Shown in pieces: positions 30,321-39,332 of a DNA stretch of 39,577 bases. This stretch comes from an uncultured Chloroflexales bacterium (GTDB lineage Bacteria > Chloroflexota > Chloroflexia > Chloroflexales > Chloroflexaceae), in NCBI GenBank assembly GCA_937925925.1, contig CALANA010000118.1, positions 1 to 39,577 on the forward strand, given 5' to 3'. The first letter of the stretch is position 1, and each line of letters begins with the position of its first letter. The translations under genes and the position numbers were made by a program. The notes beneath the pieces were generated by a model. It searched no databases, was not told the origin of the DNA, and saw only the letters and a list, made by a program, of their open reading frames with translations.

Positions 30321-31508
30321 TTGACATGTGCAACTTTTTTCAATGGCGTAGATGCCCACCTGCTCGCCGATGCTTTTTTTGCCCGAAACGCGCATCTAGG
30401 ATGTGCCTTAAGTTCAATGATGTCTGATACCAGTGACCTGCCGCCCGATTATGTCATAATGGTTGTCAATGCTCGGTTTGAAGCGCTAACAGGATTATGT
30501 CAATCCAGGTTGGTAGGACAGCCCCTGACCGACATGTGGATGAGCCTCATGCAAACCCCGGCCACCTGGCTTCAGACTGATCATGACCTGGTGCTGGCAG
30601 GTGGTGTTATCGAATTTGAACACTATGCACCACGACGGCAATACTGGTATCATGTGTCCAGCTATAGCCCCCATAGCGGCTATCTGGTGACCACTTTGCA
30701 AGACATCACAGAGCGTAAACGTAGAGAAATTGCGCTACAGGCGAACGAAGCGCGTTATCGTGCGCTCTTCGAGACTATTAGTGACGGCATTGTCCTGCAC
30801 GACTATATTTACAATGACGCCGGTGATATCGTCAACTATCGCATCGTAGAAGCGAATGCGGGCTTTGAGAAAATGACTGGTATTTCGCGCGCGCATGTGG
30901 TCGGGAAACTCGCTACCGATGCCTATGGTACCGAGCAAGCACCCTATCTGGATAAATATTGTCAGGTTGATCGAGGGCAACACATAAGCTTTACGACCTA
31001 CTTTCCACCGCTCGATAAACACTTTTCAATCAAGGCAACGCAGCCCGGGCCGGGACAATTCACGACGCTCTTTCAGGATATTACCGATAGAGTGCGGCGT
31101 GAAGAACAAGAGCAACAGCTTATTGCCCAGGCGCTCACACTGCGCGAGCTATCGACACCGCTTATTCCGCTGTCTAATAACATAGTTGTGATGCCACTTA
31201 TTGGTACTATCGACACCTGGCGCGCGCAGCAAATTATGGAGGCGTTGCTCACCGGAGTCGCGCACCATGCCGCAGAGACCGTCATCATTGATATTACGGG
31301 CATCATATATGTTGATACCCAGGTAGCCCAGGCATTAATGCAAGCAGCACAGGCCGTGCGCCTGCTGGGTGCCCAGGTGATGCTAACCGGGGTTCAACCC
31401 CAGATAGCACTGACACTGATTCAGCTTGGAATTGACCTGCAGGGTATTATTACCCATCGCAGTTTACAGGCCGGCATCGACTATGCCCGGTCAGAGAGAA
31501 GCAGGTAG
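30321..31508 (+). CDS. PAS-PAS-STAS protein, RsbR-like stress sensor
   Basis: Seen: 395 residues. A first PAS domain lies at about 35-135 (VVNARFEALTG, ending TLQDITERKRRE) and a second at about 140-262 (ending LFQDITDRVRRE). A linker helix with LRELSTPLIPLSNNIVVMPLIGTIDT leads into a STAS domain (about 285-390) with VIIDITGIIYVDTQVAQALMQAAQAVRLLGAQVMLTGVQPQIA. Known: RsbR-type STAS proteins form stressosome cores, and conserved Thr residues in this part are phosphorylated by an RsbT kinase. Both candidate Thr (DITG and VDT) are kept. No RsbT/RsbS gene lies in the window. The start is TTG at 30321-30323 with GAGAGGAGA before it. Confidence 0.9.
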   Translation: MTCATFFNGVDAHLLADAFFARNAHLGCALSSMMSDTSDLPPDYVIMVVNARFEALTGLCQSRLVGQPLTDMWMSLMQTPATWLQTDHDLVLAGGVIEFEHYAPRRQYWYHVSSYSPHSGYLVTTLQDITERKRREIALQANEARYRALFETISDGIVLHDYIYNDAGDIVNYRIVEANAGFEKMTGISRAHVVGKLATDAYGTEQAPYLDKYCQVDRGQHISFTTYFPPLDKHFSIKATQPGPGQFTTLFQDITDRVRREEQEQQLIAQALTLRELSTPLIPLSNNIVVMPLIGTIDTWRAQQIMEALLTGVAHHAAETVIIDITGIIYVDTQVAQALMQAAQAVRLLGAQVMLTGVQPQIALTLIQLGIDLQGIITHRSLQAGIDYARSERSR

Positions 31509-31556
31509 AGGTAGAGAGATGTGCCTTCGACCGCCTGCCAACCTACCAGGCCCCGT

Positions 31557-33272
31557 TCACCGCATCAACGGGAAGATGGCCGCGATGATCCAGGCAAAGA
31601 TAAACGCATTGGCTACCGCACCGATCATAATCACGCCGGTGCGCTGATACACGCGGCGGCTGAACGGACCATACACCATAAAGTACAGGATGAACAGCGG
31701 AGTCACGATGACCAGAAAGAAAAGGGACGGATCAAGGATGAGCGCCAGCACCAGCGACAGAACAAAGCAGATCTTGGTTATTGCATAGGCACCATGGGGT
31801 GCATCACTGCCACGGGTGAGATACTCATCGGCCAGAAAATAGGGCAGCATTGCAACAAAAACCACGAACGCAATCCCAACGCGCCGCAACGGTGGGAAGT
31901 AATTCAAAAGAAATAACTGGGCCGGCACTCCAAAGGTCAGGAAGACATAGCCGATCACGAGCAATGTCAGGGCAAGCACAGCGATCAGGTGCTGACGGTG
32001 TGCCTGTATCCCCATAGTTACTCCCTGGCCTGTAACCTGCGGCGTCGGAACCGCACCTGATGACGATTGCGCCGGTTTAGGCCGCCGCATACGTACCGTG
32101 ATCAACCAGCGCAGGCATAACCCCAGCGCGGTCAGCACGCCATAGAGTGCGAAGTGCAATGCCAATGGCCCACCGACCAGGATCGGCAACAACTGTTCAA
32201 TCGGCAAGACCTCGTTCTCTTGTACCAGCCACAGGATAATTGGCGTCATCACAGCCGGTAAGACAGCCAGACTAATCCACCATACCCACCGTACCTGGGC
32301 ACGGACTGCCGGTTGGGCAGGTGTGGTTGTCAAGCGCCGGAAGCCCGCCGACAACGGCCAGAAGAACACAAATGCCGCCAGATAGAACAATCCTAACCAC
32401 AGTACACGATAATCTAGATAGGGATCGGTGGTCAAAGAACGACCCGAACTGCTATCGAGCCAGGCCAGCGTTTCACGCTGGCTGACTGGACTGAACAACA
32501 CTCCGATGTGTTCTACCCAGGGCACAAACACTGCCCGCCGTGCTGTTCCCGTACGGAAATCGCCATAGGTTATCCCTGTTCTCCCTGGCCCGGAGGAGAC
32601 CTGCTCCACAATCTCGAGCGCAAATTGCTGAAGGGCAAACTCCATCTGTCCGGTCAACAGCAGCACGTTCGGTGGATTGTCTGGTGTTACCGCACTATAG
32701 CCCGTAGAAATAGCCACCACAGCCTCAACAGCATTCGGGTGCATCTGGGCATAGCGCAACACAGCCTCACTGCCCATCGAATGCCCCAGCAAGGCAAATG
32801 TCCCATCACCGATCTCGCGTCTACGGATATGGTCGATCACCTGATCGAGGGTCGTCGTCAGTTGCGCATAACGCTGCTCTCGCTCAAGAATACTGCCCTG
32901 CAATGGCGTTGTGTTCTGCCCATGGCCGGGAAAATCAAATGTCACCGCCGTATAGCCATTGTGCGCCAGCGCTAGCGCAAAGGGAAACATGAGTTGCTGG
33001 GAACCGGAGAACCCATGTGCAATAATCACTGCCGGGCCGGAGGCGGTGGTTGCACCATGAAAAATGGTCAGCGGAACGCCTTCGATCTGATCCGTCTCAA
33101 TCTGCAATGGCCGGAGCGGGGCCAGCAGTTGCGCAAAAGCATAGCCCATACCTGCCAGTGCCAGGAGGCCGACCAGCCCCGTCAGCACGATGCGTAACCA
33201 GCGTGGTAACAAGGGTGATTTAGGAGCCGGGGCAGCGGTTGATGTGTCTGGTGTTGATGGTGTCGAGGTCAA
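31557..33272 (-). CDS. alpha/beta hydrolase with N-terminal anchor and C-terminal membrane domain
   Basis: Seen: 571 residues. An N-terminal helix (about 25-48) is followed by an alpha/beta-hydrolase domain (about 60-285) with AHGFSG (oxyanion region), the nucleophile Ser in GHSMGS and a late His in WVEHIGVLF. At least seven membrane helices follow (about 300-565). Known: serine hydrolases of this fold cleave esters or amides. The membrane domain is not recognised, so the substrate is unknown; a lipid-like one is plausible. It starts with TTG at 33270-33272, overlapping the MBL gene stop by 4 bases (TTGA), so translation is coupled. Last gene of the minus-strand run; it converges on the STAS gene 48 bases away. 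Confidence 0.8.
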   Translation of the reverse strand: MTSTPSTPDTSTAAPAPKSPLLPRWLRIVLTGLVGLLALAGMGYAFAQLLAPLRPLQIETDQIEGVPLTIFHGATTASGPAVIIAHGFSGSQQLMFPFALALAHNGYTAVTFDFPGHGQNTTPLQGSILEREQRYAQLTTTLDQVIDHIRRREIGDGTFALLGHSMGSEAVLRYAQMHPNAVEAVVAISTGYSAVTPDNPPNVLLLTGQMEFALQQFALEIVEQVSSGPGRTGITYGDFRTGTARRAVFVPWVEHIGVLFSPVSQRETLAWLDSSSGRSLTTDPYLDYRVLWLGLFYLAAFVFFWPLSAGFRRLTTTPAQPAVRAQVRWVWWISLAVLPAVMTPIILWLVQENEVLPIEQLLPILVGGPLALHFALYGVLTALGLCLRWLITVRMRRPKPAQSSSGAVPTPQVTGQGVTMGIQAHRQHLIAVLALTLLVIGYVFLTFGVPAQLFLLNYFPPLRRVGIAFVVFVAMLPYFLADEYLTRGSDAPHGAYAITKICFVLSLVLALILDPSLFFLVIVTPLFILYFMVYGPFSRRVYQRTGVIMIGAVANAFIFAWIIAAIFPLMR

Positions 33273-34048
33273 ACTGACCCTGCCTGTTCGATTTCCAACA
33301 CCTGATACTCCTGACCAACCTCAGCCCGACCCGCAAAACCACCCGCACGTACGGCCGCCAGCGCCTCAGCTTCACTCATTGTCCACCGTGGACTGAAATG
33401 TACGAGAACCAGGTGTTCCACCTGCGCGGCTGCGGCAATTTCACCAGCCTGTTGCGGTGTCGTGTGCCCTGGAAACGGCTCGGCGGTGGTAGCCTCATGG
33501 ATGAGAATCGCAGATCCTCGCGCCAGATCGATGACCTGCTGGCAGGGCGCAGTATCCGCTGAATAGGTGAGTGCCCGTGCCTGCTGACGAGCCTCGAAGC
33601 GTAATGCCAGGCAGGGCCGACTGTGTTCGCTGGCTGCCGTGCGGATGATCCAGTCCGGGTCGCCGGGCACTGGCAGTACATCCCCGGCTTCCAGGGGATG
33701 CCAATCAATGGGTGTGACATACTGCTCAAGCTGGAAGGCCTCGAGAATACGTTGCACCAGGGCCAGCGTTGGCTCCAGACCATACACTGGCAGTGTCTCC
33801 CGCCGTCCCGCCAGGTACATACTAAACACCAGCGCAAACAGGCCATTGATATGGTCGGTGTGGCTGTGGGTAAGAATAATCGCCTGGATCTGCTGTGGAT
33901 CAACGCCCGCCCGTAGCAACCGCTGATAGGTACTCCCACCCGCATCGATCAGCACCGGCCCGGTGGCTCCTTCCCAGACCATATGTGTATGATCACGGTC
34001 AATATCCGGCACTCCCGTGCCTACGCCCAACAGAGTCATGCGCCCCAT
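33269..34048 (-). CDS. MBL-fold metallo-hydrolase (RNase Z-like)
   Basis: Seen: 259 residues with the metal motif THSHTDH at about 60-66, a further His in AASEHSRP, Asp in YSADTAP, HEATT and a last His in VLVHFSPRW. These are the ligands of the RNase Z/ElaC-type branch, though the exosite arm of true RNase Z is not obvious. Known: the fold hydrolyses phosphoesters or other esters with two zinc ions. The ATG at 34046-34048 is chosen since GAGGAG lies 8 bases before it and the family begins MTLLGVGTG. It ends overlapping the hydrolase start. The substrate is not determined. Confidence 0.85.
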   Translation of the reverse strand: MGRMTLLGVGTGVPDIDRDHTHMVWEGATGPVLIDAGGSTYQRLLRAGVDPQQIQAIILTHSHTDHINGLFALVFSMYLAGRRETLPVYGLEPTLALVQRILEAFQLEQYVTPIDWHPLEAGDVLPVPGDPDWIIRTAASEHSRPCLALRFEARQQARALTYSADTAPCQQVIDLARGSAILIHEATTAEPFPGHTTPQQAGEIAAAAQVEHLVLVHFSPRWTMSEAEALAAVRAGGFAGRAEVGQEYQVLEIEQAGSV

Positions 34049-34061
34049 ACACTGCTCTCCT

Positions 34062-34721
34062 CTACCCTTCATCGAGATCGATTGGTACCAGCCGTTGGCG
34101 CAACGCATAGATTGCCGCCTGTGTACGATCCGCCAGGTGCAGCTTGCTCAAAATGTTGCTGACATGGGTCTTGACTGTCTTCTCACTAATCACCAGCTTG
34201 TCGGCAATCTCCCTGTTGCTCTTACCACGGGCAATCAAGCGCAACACATCCATTTCACGTTCGGTGAGTTGATCGATCTGGGTTTCGCTGGGACGGGGTG
34301 CGCTAAACTCCTGCATCAACCTGGTTGCCACCTCCGGGTGCAGCACCGCTTCGTTCCGTTGTGCAGCACGAATGGCATGCGCCAGATCTTCAGGTGACAC
34401 ATCTTTCAGCAAATAGGAGATAGCGCCGGCCTTGATCGCCGGAAAGACCTTGTTATCATCGGCAAAACTGGTGAGGACAATCACGCGTGTGCTGGGGCTG
34501 GCCTCCTTTACCTGCCGTGTGGCTTCCACTCCATCAATACCGGGCATAACCAGATCCATCAACACCACATCGGGCAAGAGTTCTCGCGCCAGTTGCACTC
34601 CCTCCTCACCGCTGCCCGCCTCACCTACCACATCAATATCATCCTGTAGCTCGAGAAAATCGCGCAACCCCTGGCGTACTACCTGATGATCATCCACCAG
34701 CAGCACATTGATCAGATCCAT
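34062..34721 (-). CDS. NarL/LuxR-family response regulator
   Basis: Seen: 219 residues. The receiver domain has Asp10/Asp11 and phosphoacceptor Asp56 in VLMDLVMPGIDG. A LuxR-type helix-turn-helix lies at the C-terminus in LTEREMDVLRLIARGKSNREIADKLVISEKTVKTHVSNILSKL. Known: such regulators are activated by NarX-type kinases like the neighbour. AGGAGG lies 8 bases before the ATG at 34719-34721; the GTG at 34725-34727 is less well placed. It follows the kinase gene by 15 bases. Confidence 0.95.
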   Translation of the reverse strand: MDLINVLLVDDHQVVRQGLRDFLELQDDIDVVGEAGSGEEGVQLARELLPDVVLMDLVMPGIDGVEATRQVKEASPSTRVIVLTSFADDNKVFPAIKAGAISYLLKDVSPEDLAHAIRAAQRNEAVLHPEVATRLMQEFSAPRPSETQIDQLTEREMDVLRLIARGKSNREIADKLVISEKTVKTHVSNILSKLHLADRTQAAIYALRQRLVPIDLDEG

Positions 34722-34736
34722 CACCACTACCTCCTG

Positions 34737-37001
34737 CTATTGCCGACCATGCGCTATCGTGACAATTATTTCTGTCCCCTGGCCGATAGTTGAGTGTACC
34801 TCCATCACGCCACCCAGTTCAACCGTGCGTTCACGCATGCTGATCAACCCCAGGTGCTGACCCTCACGCGCTTGCAAGTCATCGACATGAAAGCCCTGAC
34901 CATCATCCACGATTCGCACCTGAAGCTGATCGATCCGAAAATCCAGGGTTACTTTGACGCTGCTGGCCTGGGCATGCTTGATCACATTGTTCAGTGCCTC
35001 CTGGACAATGCGATATAACCCCTGTTCCATCCCACGGGCCAACCGTGCATCACCAGTCGTACGTAACTCGATTCGCAATCCTTCGCGACGACTCAAACCC
35101 GCAATATGCCGCTGCAACGCGGTCACCAATCCTTGATCACTCAGCGCGGGTGGTCGCAATTGGAAGATCAGCGCCCGCATCTCGGCCAGCGCTGCCGCCG
35201 CCGTCTCCTGGAGCCGCTTAAGCTGGGCAGATGCGCGTTGCGGGTTCTTTTGCATCTGCGTCTGAATGGCCTGCGCCGTCAGGGTCATACTAAACAGTTG
35301 TTGGGTGACACTATCGTGCAACTCACGTGCCAGCCGATTACGCTCTTCCAGCACAGCCATTTCCTGGGAACGATGATACAGGTGGATATTCTCAATCGCT
35401 CCGGCCAGCACATCGGCAACGGTATGCAACACACTCACATCTTCAGCGGTAAATGCAGCCACCCGTTCCGACTCCAGATTCAACAGGCCCAGCACGCGTT
35501 CGCCCACAATGATCGGTACACACAACTCGGCTCGTGTATCGGGCCGATCTACCGCTATATATTCTGGATCACGCAGCACATCATCAATATGCTGCGTTTG
35601 CGCTGTGCGATAGGTACGCCCCAGAATACCCAGATGCACGTGCTGTCGATACGCAACGACTGCCGAGGGATTACGCCCGGATTGGGCATAGCGCACAAGC
35701 TCGTTGGTGGTCTCCTCCACCAGATACAGTTCGACATGGCTATAGCCAAAGCCGTGCTGGATCTGGTGTGTCACCTCATTCAACATCTGGTTCATATTCA
35801 TCGTGGCCGTGGCAGTGCGGGCCAACAAATTGAGGATGGTCAACTGATCAGCCCGCCGCTGCACTTGCTGCGCCAGCCGTTGTGATTCCTGATAGAGCAA
35901 AGCACTATTGATCGGGCCGCTGATCTGGGCGGCAATGGCCTCCAGCAGATCGACATCTTCATATGAAAACGCATCACGCTGACGGTGACCAACCTGGATC
36001 GTACCAATCACCTTGCCTCCACTGAGAAGAGGAACTGCAATGTATGAACGCGCCTGGGGTGGTTGACCACACAGAGCCAGTTCCACATCTGTGGCATAAT
36101 GCAGCACATACCCATGATCCTCAACATCCAGGGCATTGGAGAAATAGGATCGCCCATGATGCGCCACACAGCCGATAATACCCTGGCCGGGCTGGATGCG
36201 TGCTGTACGAATTGTTGCATCCACAGGTTGCACTGCAGCCGCGATATACAAAGTGTTCTCCGCCGTGAGCAGGGCAATCGAACCACTCTGAAATCTTGCA
36301 TCCAGGCGCACAGTCGCCCGTTCCAGAATGCAATCAAGATCGAGGGTGGCACTCACCTCACGTCCCAGTTCTGCCAATAGTTGCTCTTTCGCTAACAGAC
36401 GGGCACCCCGGTCAGCCAGACGCACATTCTCGAGCGCCAGCGCAGCCTGCCGCACAAAGGCCTCCAGCACCTGGATGTTGGTCAGGGTAAACGTCGGTGC
36501 TGATTCCGAAACCACAAGATAAATCACCCCCATCAGCCGTTCGCTCCGACTGCGCAGAGGTATCAGCAGCACGTCGTGCGTCTGTTCCGTCTCAGTACTA
36601 CCAGGTGTACCTGAGAGTTGCGGCTCACAGGCCACGTGCTGGTTGGCCGGGATCAAAAAGGACTCACTGATACGAAAGGCTGGCTGCAGCAGCGACTGGT
36701 AAAAACTGGGGGCGACCGGTGTGGCTCGCAGATGAGCCTGCAGCGGCTCCGGTACACCCACAAAAGCCACTGCCTCGAGTACATCGGTGTCTGGATTGCG
36801 CAGGCGCACATACACCTGCGGACTGGGGACAAAGCGATGCAAGGTTTCGGCCACCTCCCACAACAACTCCTCCAGCGAAATATCGGCATGCAATTGCGGG
36901 CCGAGCGCCAGGAGATCGCCCAGCGGCAGGCTATGGGTCAGATCGATCGTCAGGGGATGTAGTGAATGTATGTGATTTTGCGGTTCCAAATGGGTCATCA
37001 T
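34737..37001 (-). CDS. GAF-domain histidine kinase, NarX/LiaS type
   Basis: Seen: about 754 residues with three GAF-like domains (roughly 40-190, 215-365 and 390-540). The HisKA_3 dimerisation domain contains LARELHDSVTQQLFSM, with His as phosphoacceptor (near 565). A HATPase domain follows with NNVIKHAQAS and DDGQGF. No membrane helix is seen, so it is a soluble kinase sensing a small molecule, light or redox signal through the GAF domains. No conserved Cys for a bilin is evident. It overlaps the scpA stop: TTG at 37008-37010 is one start, but the ATGs at 36999-37001 or 36996-36998, with GAAGGG just before, seem better. It is paired with the NarL-type regulator that follows. Confidence 0.9.
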   Translation of the reverse strand: MMTHLEPQNHIHSLHPLTIDLTHSLPLGDLLALGPQLHADISLEELLWEVAETLHRFVPSPQVYVRLRNPDTDVLEAVAFVGVPEPLQAHLRATPVAPSFYQSLLQPAFRISESFLIPANQHVACEPQLSGTPGSTETEQTHDVLLIPLRSRSERLMGVIYLVVSESAPTFTLTNIQVLEAFVRQAALALENVRLADRGARLLAKEQLLAELGREVSATLDLDCILERATVRLDARFQSGSIALLTAENTLYIAAAVQPVDATIRTARIQPGQGIIGCVAHHGRSYFSNALDVEDHGYVLHYATDVELALCGQPPQARSYIAVPLLSGGKVIGTIQVGHRQRDAFSYEDVDLLEAIAAQISGPINSALLYQESQRLAQQVQRRADQLTILNLLARTATATMNMNQMLNEVTHQIQHGFGYSHVELYLVEETTNELVRYAQSGRNPSAVVAYRQHVHLGILGRTYRTAQTQHIDDVLRDPEYIAVDRPDTRAELCVPIIVGERVLGLLNLESERVAAFTAEDVSVLHTVADVLAGAIENIHLYHRSQEMAVLEERNRLARELHDSVTQQLFSMTLTAQAIQTQMQKNPQRASAQLKRLQETAAAALAEMRALIFQLRPPALSDQGLVTALQRHIAGLSRREGLRIELRTTGDARLARGMEQGLYRIVQEALNNVIKHAQASSVKVTLDFRIDQLQVRIVDDGQGFHVDDLQAREGQHLGLISMRERTVELGGVMEVHSTIGQGTEIIVTIAHGRQ

Positions 37002-37006
37002 ACCCT

Positions 37007-37804
37007 TCAATCAGTGCGAGTTGATCGATCCAGAACATCTATGCCATCTAATTCACTAATCTGGCCCGTATTCCAGGCTGTACCACGGCCAATGCTTATC
37101 GGGCCAAACAGCACAGCCTGCTCGATCATGATCACACGGCGCTTCAACAACTCCAGTACGGCCCAGAAAGAGACCACTATTTCTTGCCGGGTACAGGTCA
37201 ACGCCAGCAAATCTTCAAAGCTAAACCAGGCCTGCCGGCCCAGACGATCACGGATGTGCTGTACCACCTCGGCTACTGTCAGGCGGGGTGGTAGTGGCAA
37301 CGGACTGGCAGCGGCAGTCGTTTGTAGCAGTTGCATCCGCTGTTCCCAGGCAGCCGTTAATTCGGCCAGCGAGTAGTGCCGTGTATCATTCCAGATAACT
37401 GTGGGTAGGATCGGCAGTGTGGGGACAGCGGTGCGCACGAACGTTTGTCGCCCCTGTGCCTGCCATTCCTGAAGCCGGAGCGCTGCCTGCTTGTAGCGCT
37501 GATACTCGCGGAGCTGGCGCGTCAGGGCTTCAGCATCATCCTCAAGTGAACTGGTCTCTGGTGTCTCGGCCCGAATCGGGGGTGGAAGCAACGTGCGTGA
37601 CTTGATCAGCAGCAAGCGCGCTGCCAGTGCCACGAATTCGGCCAGCGCACGTGGTTCGGGTGCTTCCAGTGAGCGTACATGCGTCAGATACTGATCAGCA
37701 ATCTGCGCCAGCGCGATCTGCGTTATGTCAAGTTTGGTACGTTCGATCAGTTGCAAGAGCAGATCAATCGGCCCCTCAAACGCTGGTAAGGTCACCCGAT
37801 ACAT
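37007..37804 (-). CDS. scpA: segregation and condensation protein A
   Basis: Seen: 265 residues beginning MYRVTLPAFEGPIDLLLQLIERTKLDITQIALAQIADQYL, then LAEFVALAARLLLIKSRTLLP, both diagnostic of the ScpA kleisin N-terminal domain. A winged-helix C-terminal domain follows. Known: ScpA joins SMC and ScpB in the bacterial condensin that organises chromosomes. GGGGATG lies just before the ATG at 37802-37804. It starts 20 bases after the HD gene. ScpB and SMC are not in this window, and its placement at the head of a two-component pair is unusual. Confidence 0.93.
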   Translation of the reverse strand: MYRVTLPAFEGPIDLLLQLIERTKLDITQIALAQIADQYLTHVRSLEAPEPRALAEFVALAARLLLIKSRTLLPPPIRAETPETSSLEDDAEALTRQLREYQRYKQAALRLQEWQAQGRQTFVRTAVPTLPILPTVIWNDTRHYSLAELTAAWEQRMQLLQTTAAASPLPLPPRLTVAEVVQHIRDRLGRQAWFSFEDLLALTCTRQEIVVSFWAVLELLKRRVIMIEQAVLFGPISIGRGTAWNTGQISELDGIDVLDRSTRTD

Positions 37805-37824
37805 CGCATCCCCATCAAATACAT

Positions 37825-38367
37825 CTAATGCTGCTGATCAGCCCACTGCAACAGTGCGGCCTGACCGGTTGGGGCCACATCATGATAATGGCGGATAATG
37901 GAGACCACCTCGGCGGGACTACCAGCACGGGCCGCCATCTGCGCTCCGCGCCAGGCATGTTCGGCGTAAATGCGCAATGGATGCAACGGGCCACGTCCAC
38001 TGGCCGCCGCTGCCCCATACAGTCCTGGTGCCACCTTTTTCAGCATGGTCACCAGGGTGTACCAGAACAGTGGCAACCCACGCCCATCATCATCAACCTT
38101 ACCGCAATCGTGTATCAGCGCTGCCCGTAACAAGTAAGGATCGCTATACCCCGCTCTGACGAGTGTTGTATACACGTCCAGGCAGTGCCGCTGATCATAG
38201 CGCGGCATATCCAGGAACAGGCGATACTCAGCGGCTGTGAGTACCTGCGCTACCAGTTGCCACTCCTCGGCCTGTACCTCGGCCTGGATTGCTGCCTGAA
38301 ATTGGCGTATCCGATAGCGTAGCTCAGACAACGGGGGTCTGGTTGGTGATTGCTCAACTGGTTGCAT
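37825..38367 (-). CDS. HD-domain protein
   Basis: Seen: 180 residues with His in YDQRHCLDVY, the His-Asp pair in AALIHDCGKVDDDGR, and later HPLRIYAEHAWRGA and IRHYHD, which complete the HD phosphohydrolase pattern. Known: HD proteins cleave phosphoesters, often of nucleotides. The substrate is unknown here. The ATG at 38365-38367 is chosen; residues further upstream do not look like protein. No clear ribosome binding site. It leads into scpA after 20 bases. Confidence 0.85.
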   Translation of the reverse strand: MQPVEQSPTRPPLSELRYRIRQFQAAIQAEVQAEEWQLVAQVLTAAEYRLFLDMPRYDQRHCLDVYTTLVRAGYSDPYLLRAALIHDCGKVDDDGRGLPLFWYTLVTMLKKVAPGLYGAAAASGRGPLHPLRIYAEHAWRGAQMAARAGSPAEVVSIIRHYHDVAPTGQAALLQWADQQH

Positions 38368-38528
38368 ATCCACGTTCTTTACACTCTGTATATTCCTGAT
38401 CCACAAATGCTGATAGCACTAAAAAACCTGGCGGTGGGCAAAAAAAGGATTCGCGGAAGGTGCCGCCTGCACCTCCCAATATGACAGCAGCATGGCTTAG
38501 GCACGCCATAACCCTTTTCAGACAGGGG

Positions 38529-39308
38529 CTATGGCACCAGTGCCAGCGTACGTACCGGGCTATGCGCACTACCCTCTATCTTCAGCACACTGATCGCCAG
38601 CGTTGCCCCGGTTGGCGGCAATTGCTCCACATTTGTCAGATTCTCCAGGAGCAACCAGTATGGCCTGGTCGTCATAGCTGGCAGCACCTCCGGCGCAAGC
38701 GCAACCTGGGTCGCTGGCAGATCCAGACCCAATCCACGCACCCGACGCTGCCTGAACAGTAAGTCTACCGCTGCCGCGCTCACTCCTGGCACCTGCACGT
38801 TCTGGTGGGCATCCAGGTGCAGATAATCGGCGGACGTAGTCCAGCGTATATCCCACCCGGTTGCCAGTAATACCAGGACATCGGCAGGAATAGGGCCGTG
38901 TTGCTGCTCCCAGGTTACAATATCGCTTGTCCCCAGGCGATACGCACTGTTATCTTGAGCATCATCGCGCACATCCAGTACGATGACCTCGGTAAGCAAC
39001 TCATATGGTGCCAGTTGCTCCACCGTCACCGGGGCCACACCTGCAGTGCTTATAATCGACAGCCATGTGCCATTTGGCGCACCCAGTTGAGCAATATGCG
39101 TGCGGTTATCCTGATCTGCGGGCATAATCCGTGTGAGCGCACTGCCTGGTAGATGCGGCATATCATGTTTGATCACATGACTCAGATCGACCATCCGCGT
39201 AAACTGTACTGTGTGCAATCCTGGCTCTGAACGTGGTGCCAGACTACAGGTCACCAGCACGATCAGTATCGGCAGGAAGCGTTTAACATAGAACCACCAT
39301 CTACTCAC
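38529..39308 (-). CDS. cyclase-family (kynurenine formamidase-like) exported protein lacking metal ligands
   Basis: Seen: about 259 residues with an N-terminal signal (KRFLPILIVLVTC), where the Cys at the end suggests a lipoprotein although the -1 residue is Thr. VDLSHVIKHDMPHLPG and the C-terminal GLGLDLPAT and NLTNVEQLPPTGATLAISVLKIEGSAHSPVRTLALV match the cyclase family (PF04199). Known: active members bind metal through HxGTHxDxPxH. Here that segment reads NGTWLSIISTAG, so the His and Asp ligands are missing. An enzyme role is therefore doubtful. A perfect extended -10 box (TGGTATAAT) ends 7 bases before the GTG at 39306-39308, so the message seems leaderless; the TTG at 39330-39332 lies upstream of the -10 box. 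Confidence 0.78.
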   Translation of the reverse strand: MSRWWFYVKRFLPILIVLVTCSLAPRSEPGLHTVQFTRMVDLSHVIKHDMPHLPGSALTRIMPADQDNRTHIAQLGAPNGTWLSIISTAGVAPVTVEQLAPYELLTEVIVLDVRDDAQDNSAYRLGTSDIVTWEQQHGPIPADVLVLLATGWDIRWTTSADYLHLDAHQNVQVPGVSAAAVDLLFRQRRVRGLGLDLPATQVALAPEVLPAMTTRPYWLLLENLTNVEQLPPTGATLAISVLKIEGSAHSPVRTLALVP

Positions 39309-39315
39309 GCGGTTA

Positions 39316-39321
39316 ATTATA
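39316..39321 (-). promoter_or_regulatory. extended -10 promoter of the cyclase-family gene
   Basis: On the minus strand TGGTATAAT is a perfect extended -10 element. The predicted start coincides with the GTG codon at 39306-39308, so the transcript would be leaderless or nearly so. The -35 region (CTCAAG) is poor. Confidence 0.55.
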
Positions 39322-39332
39322 CCAGTTCTCAA

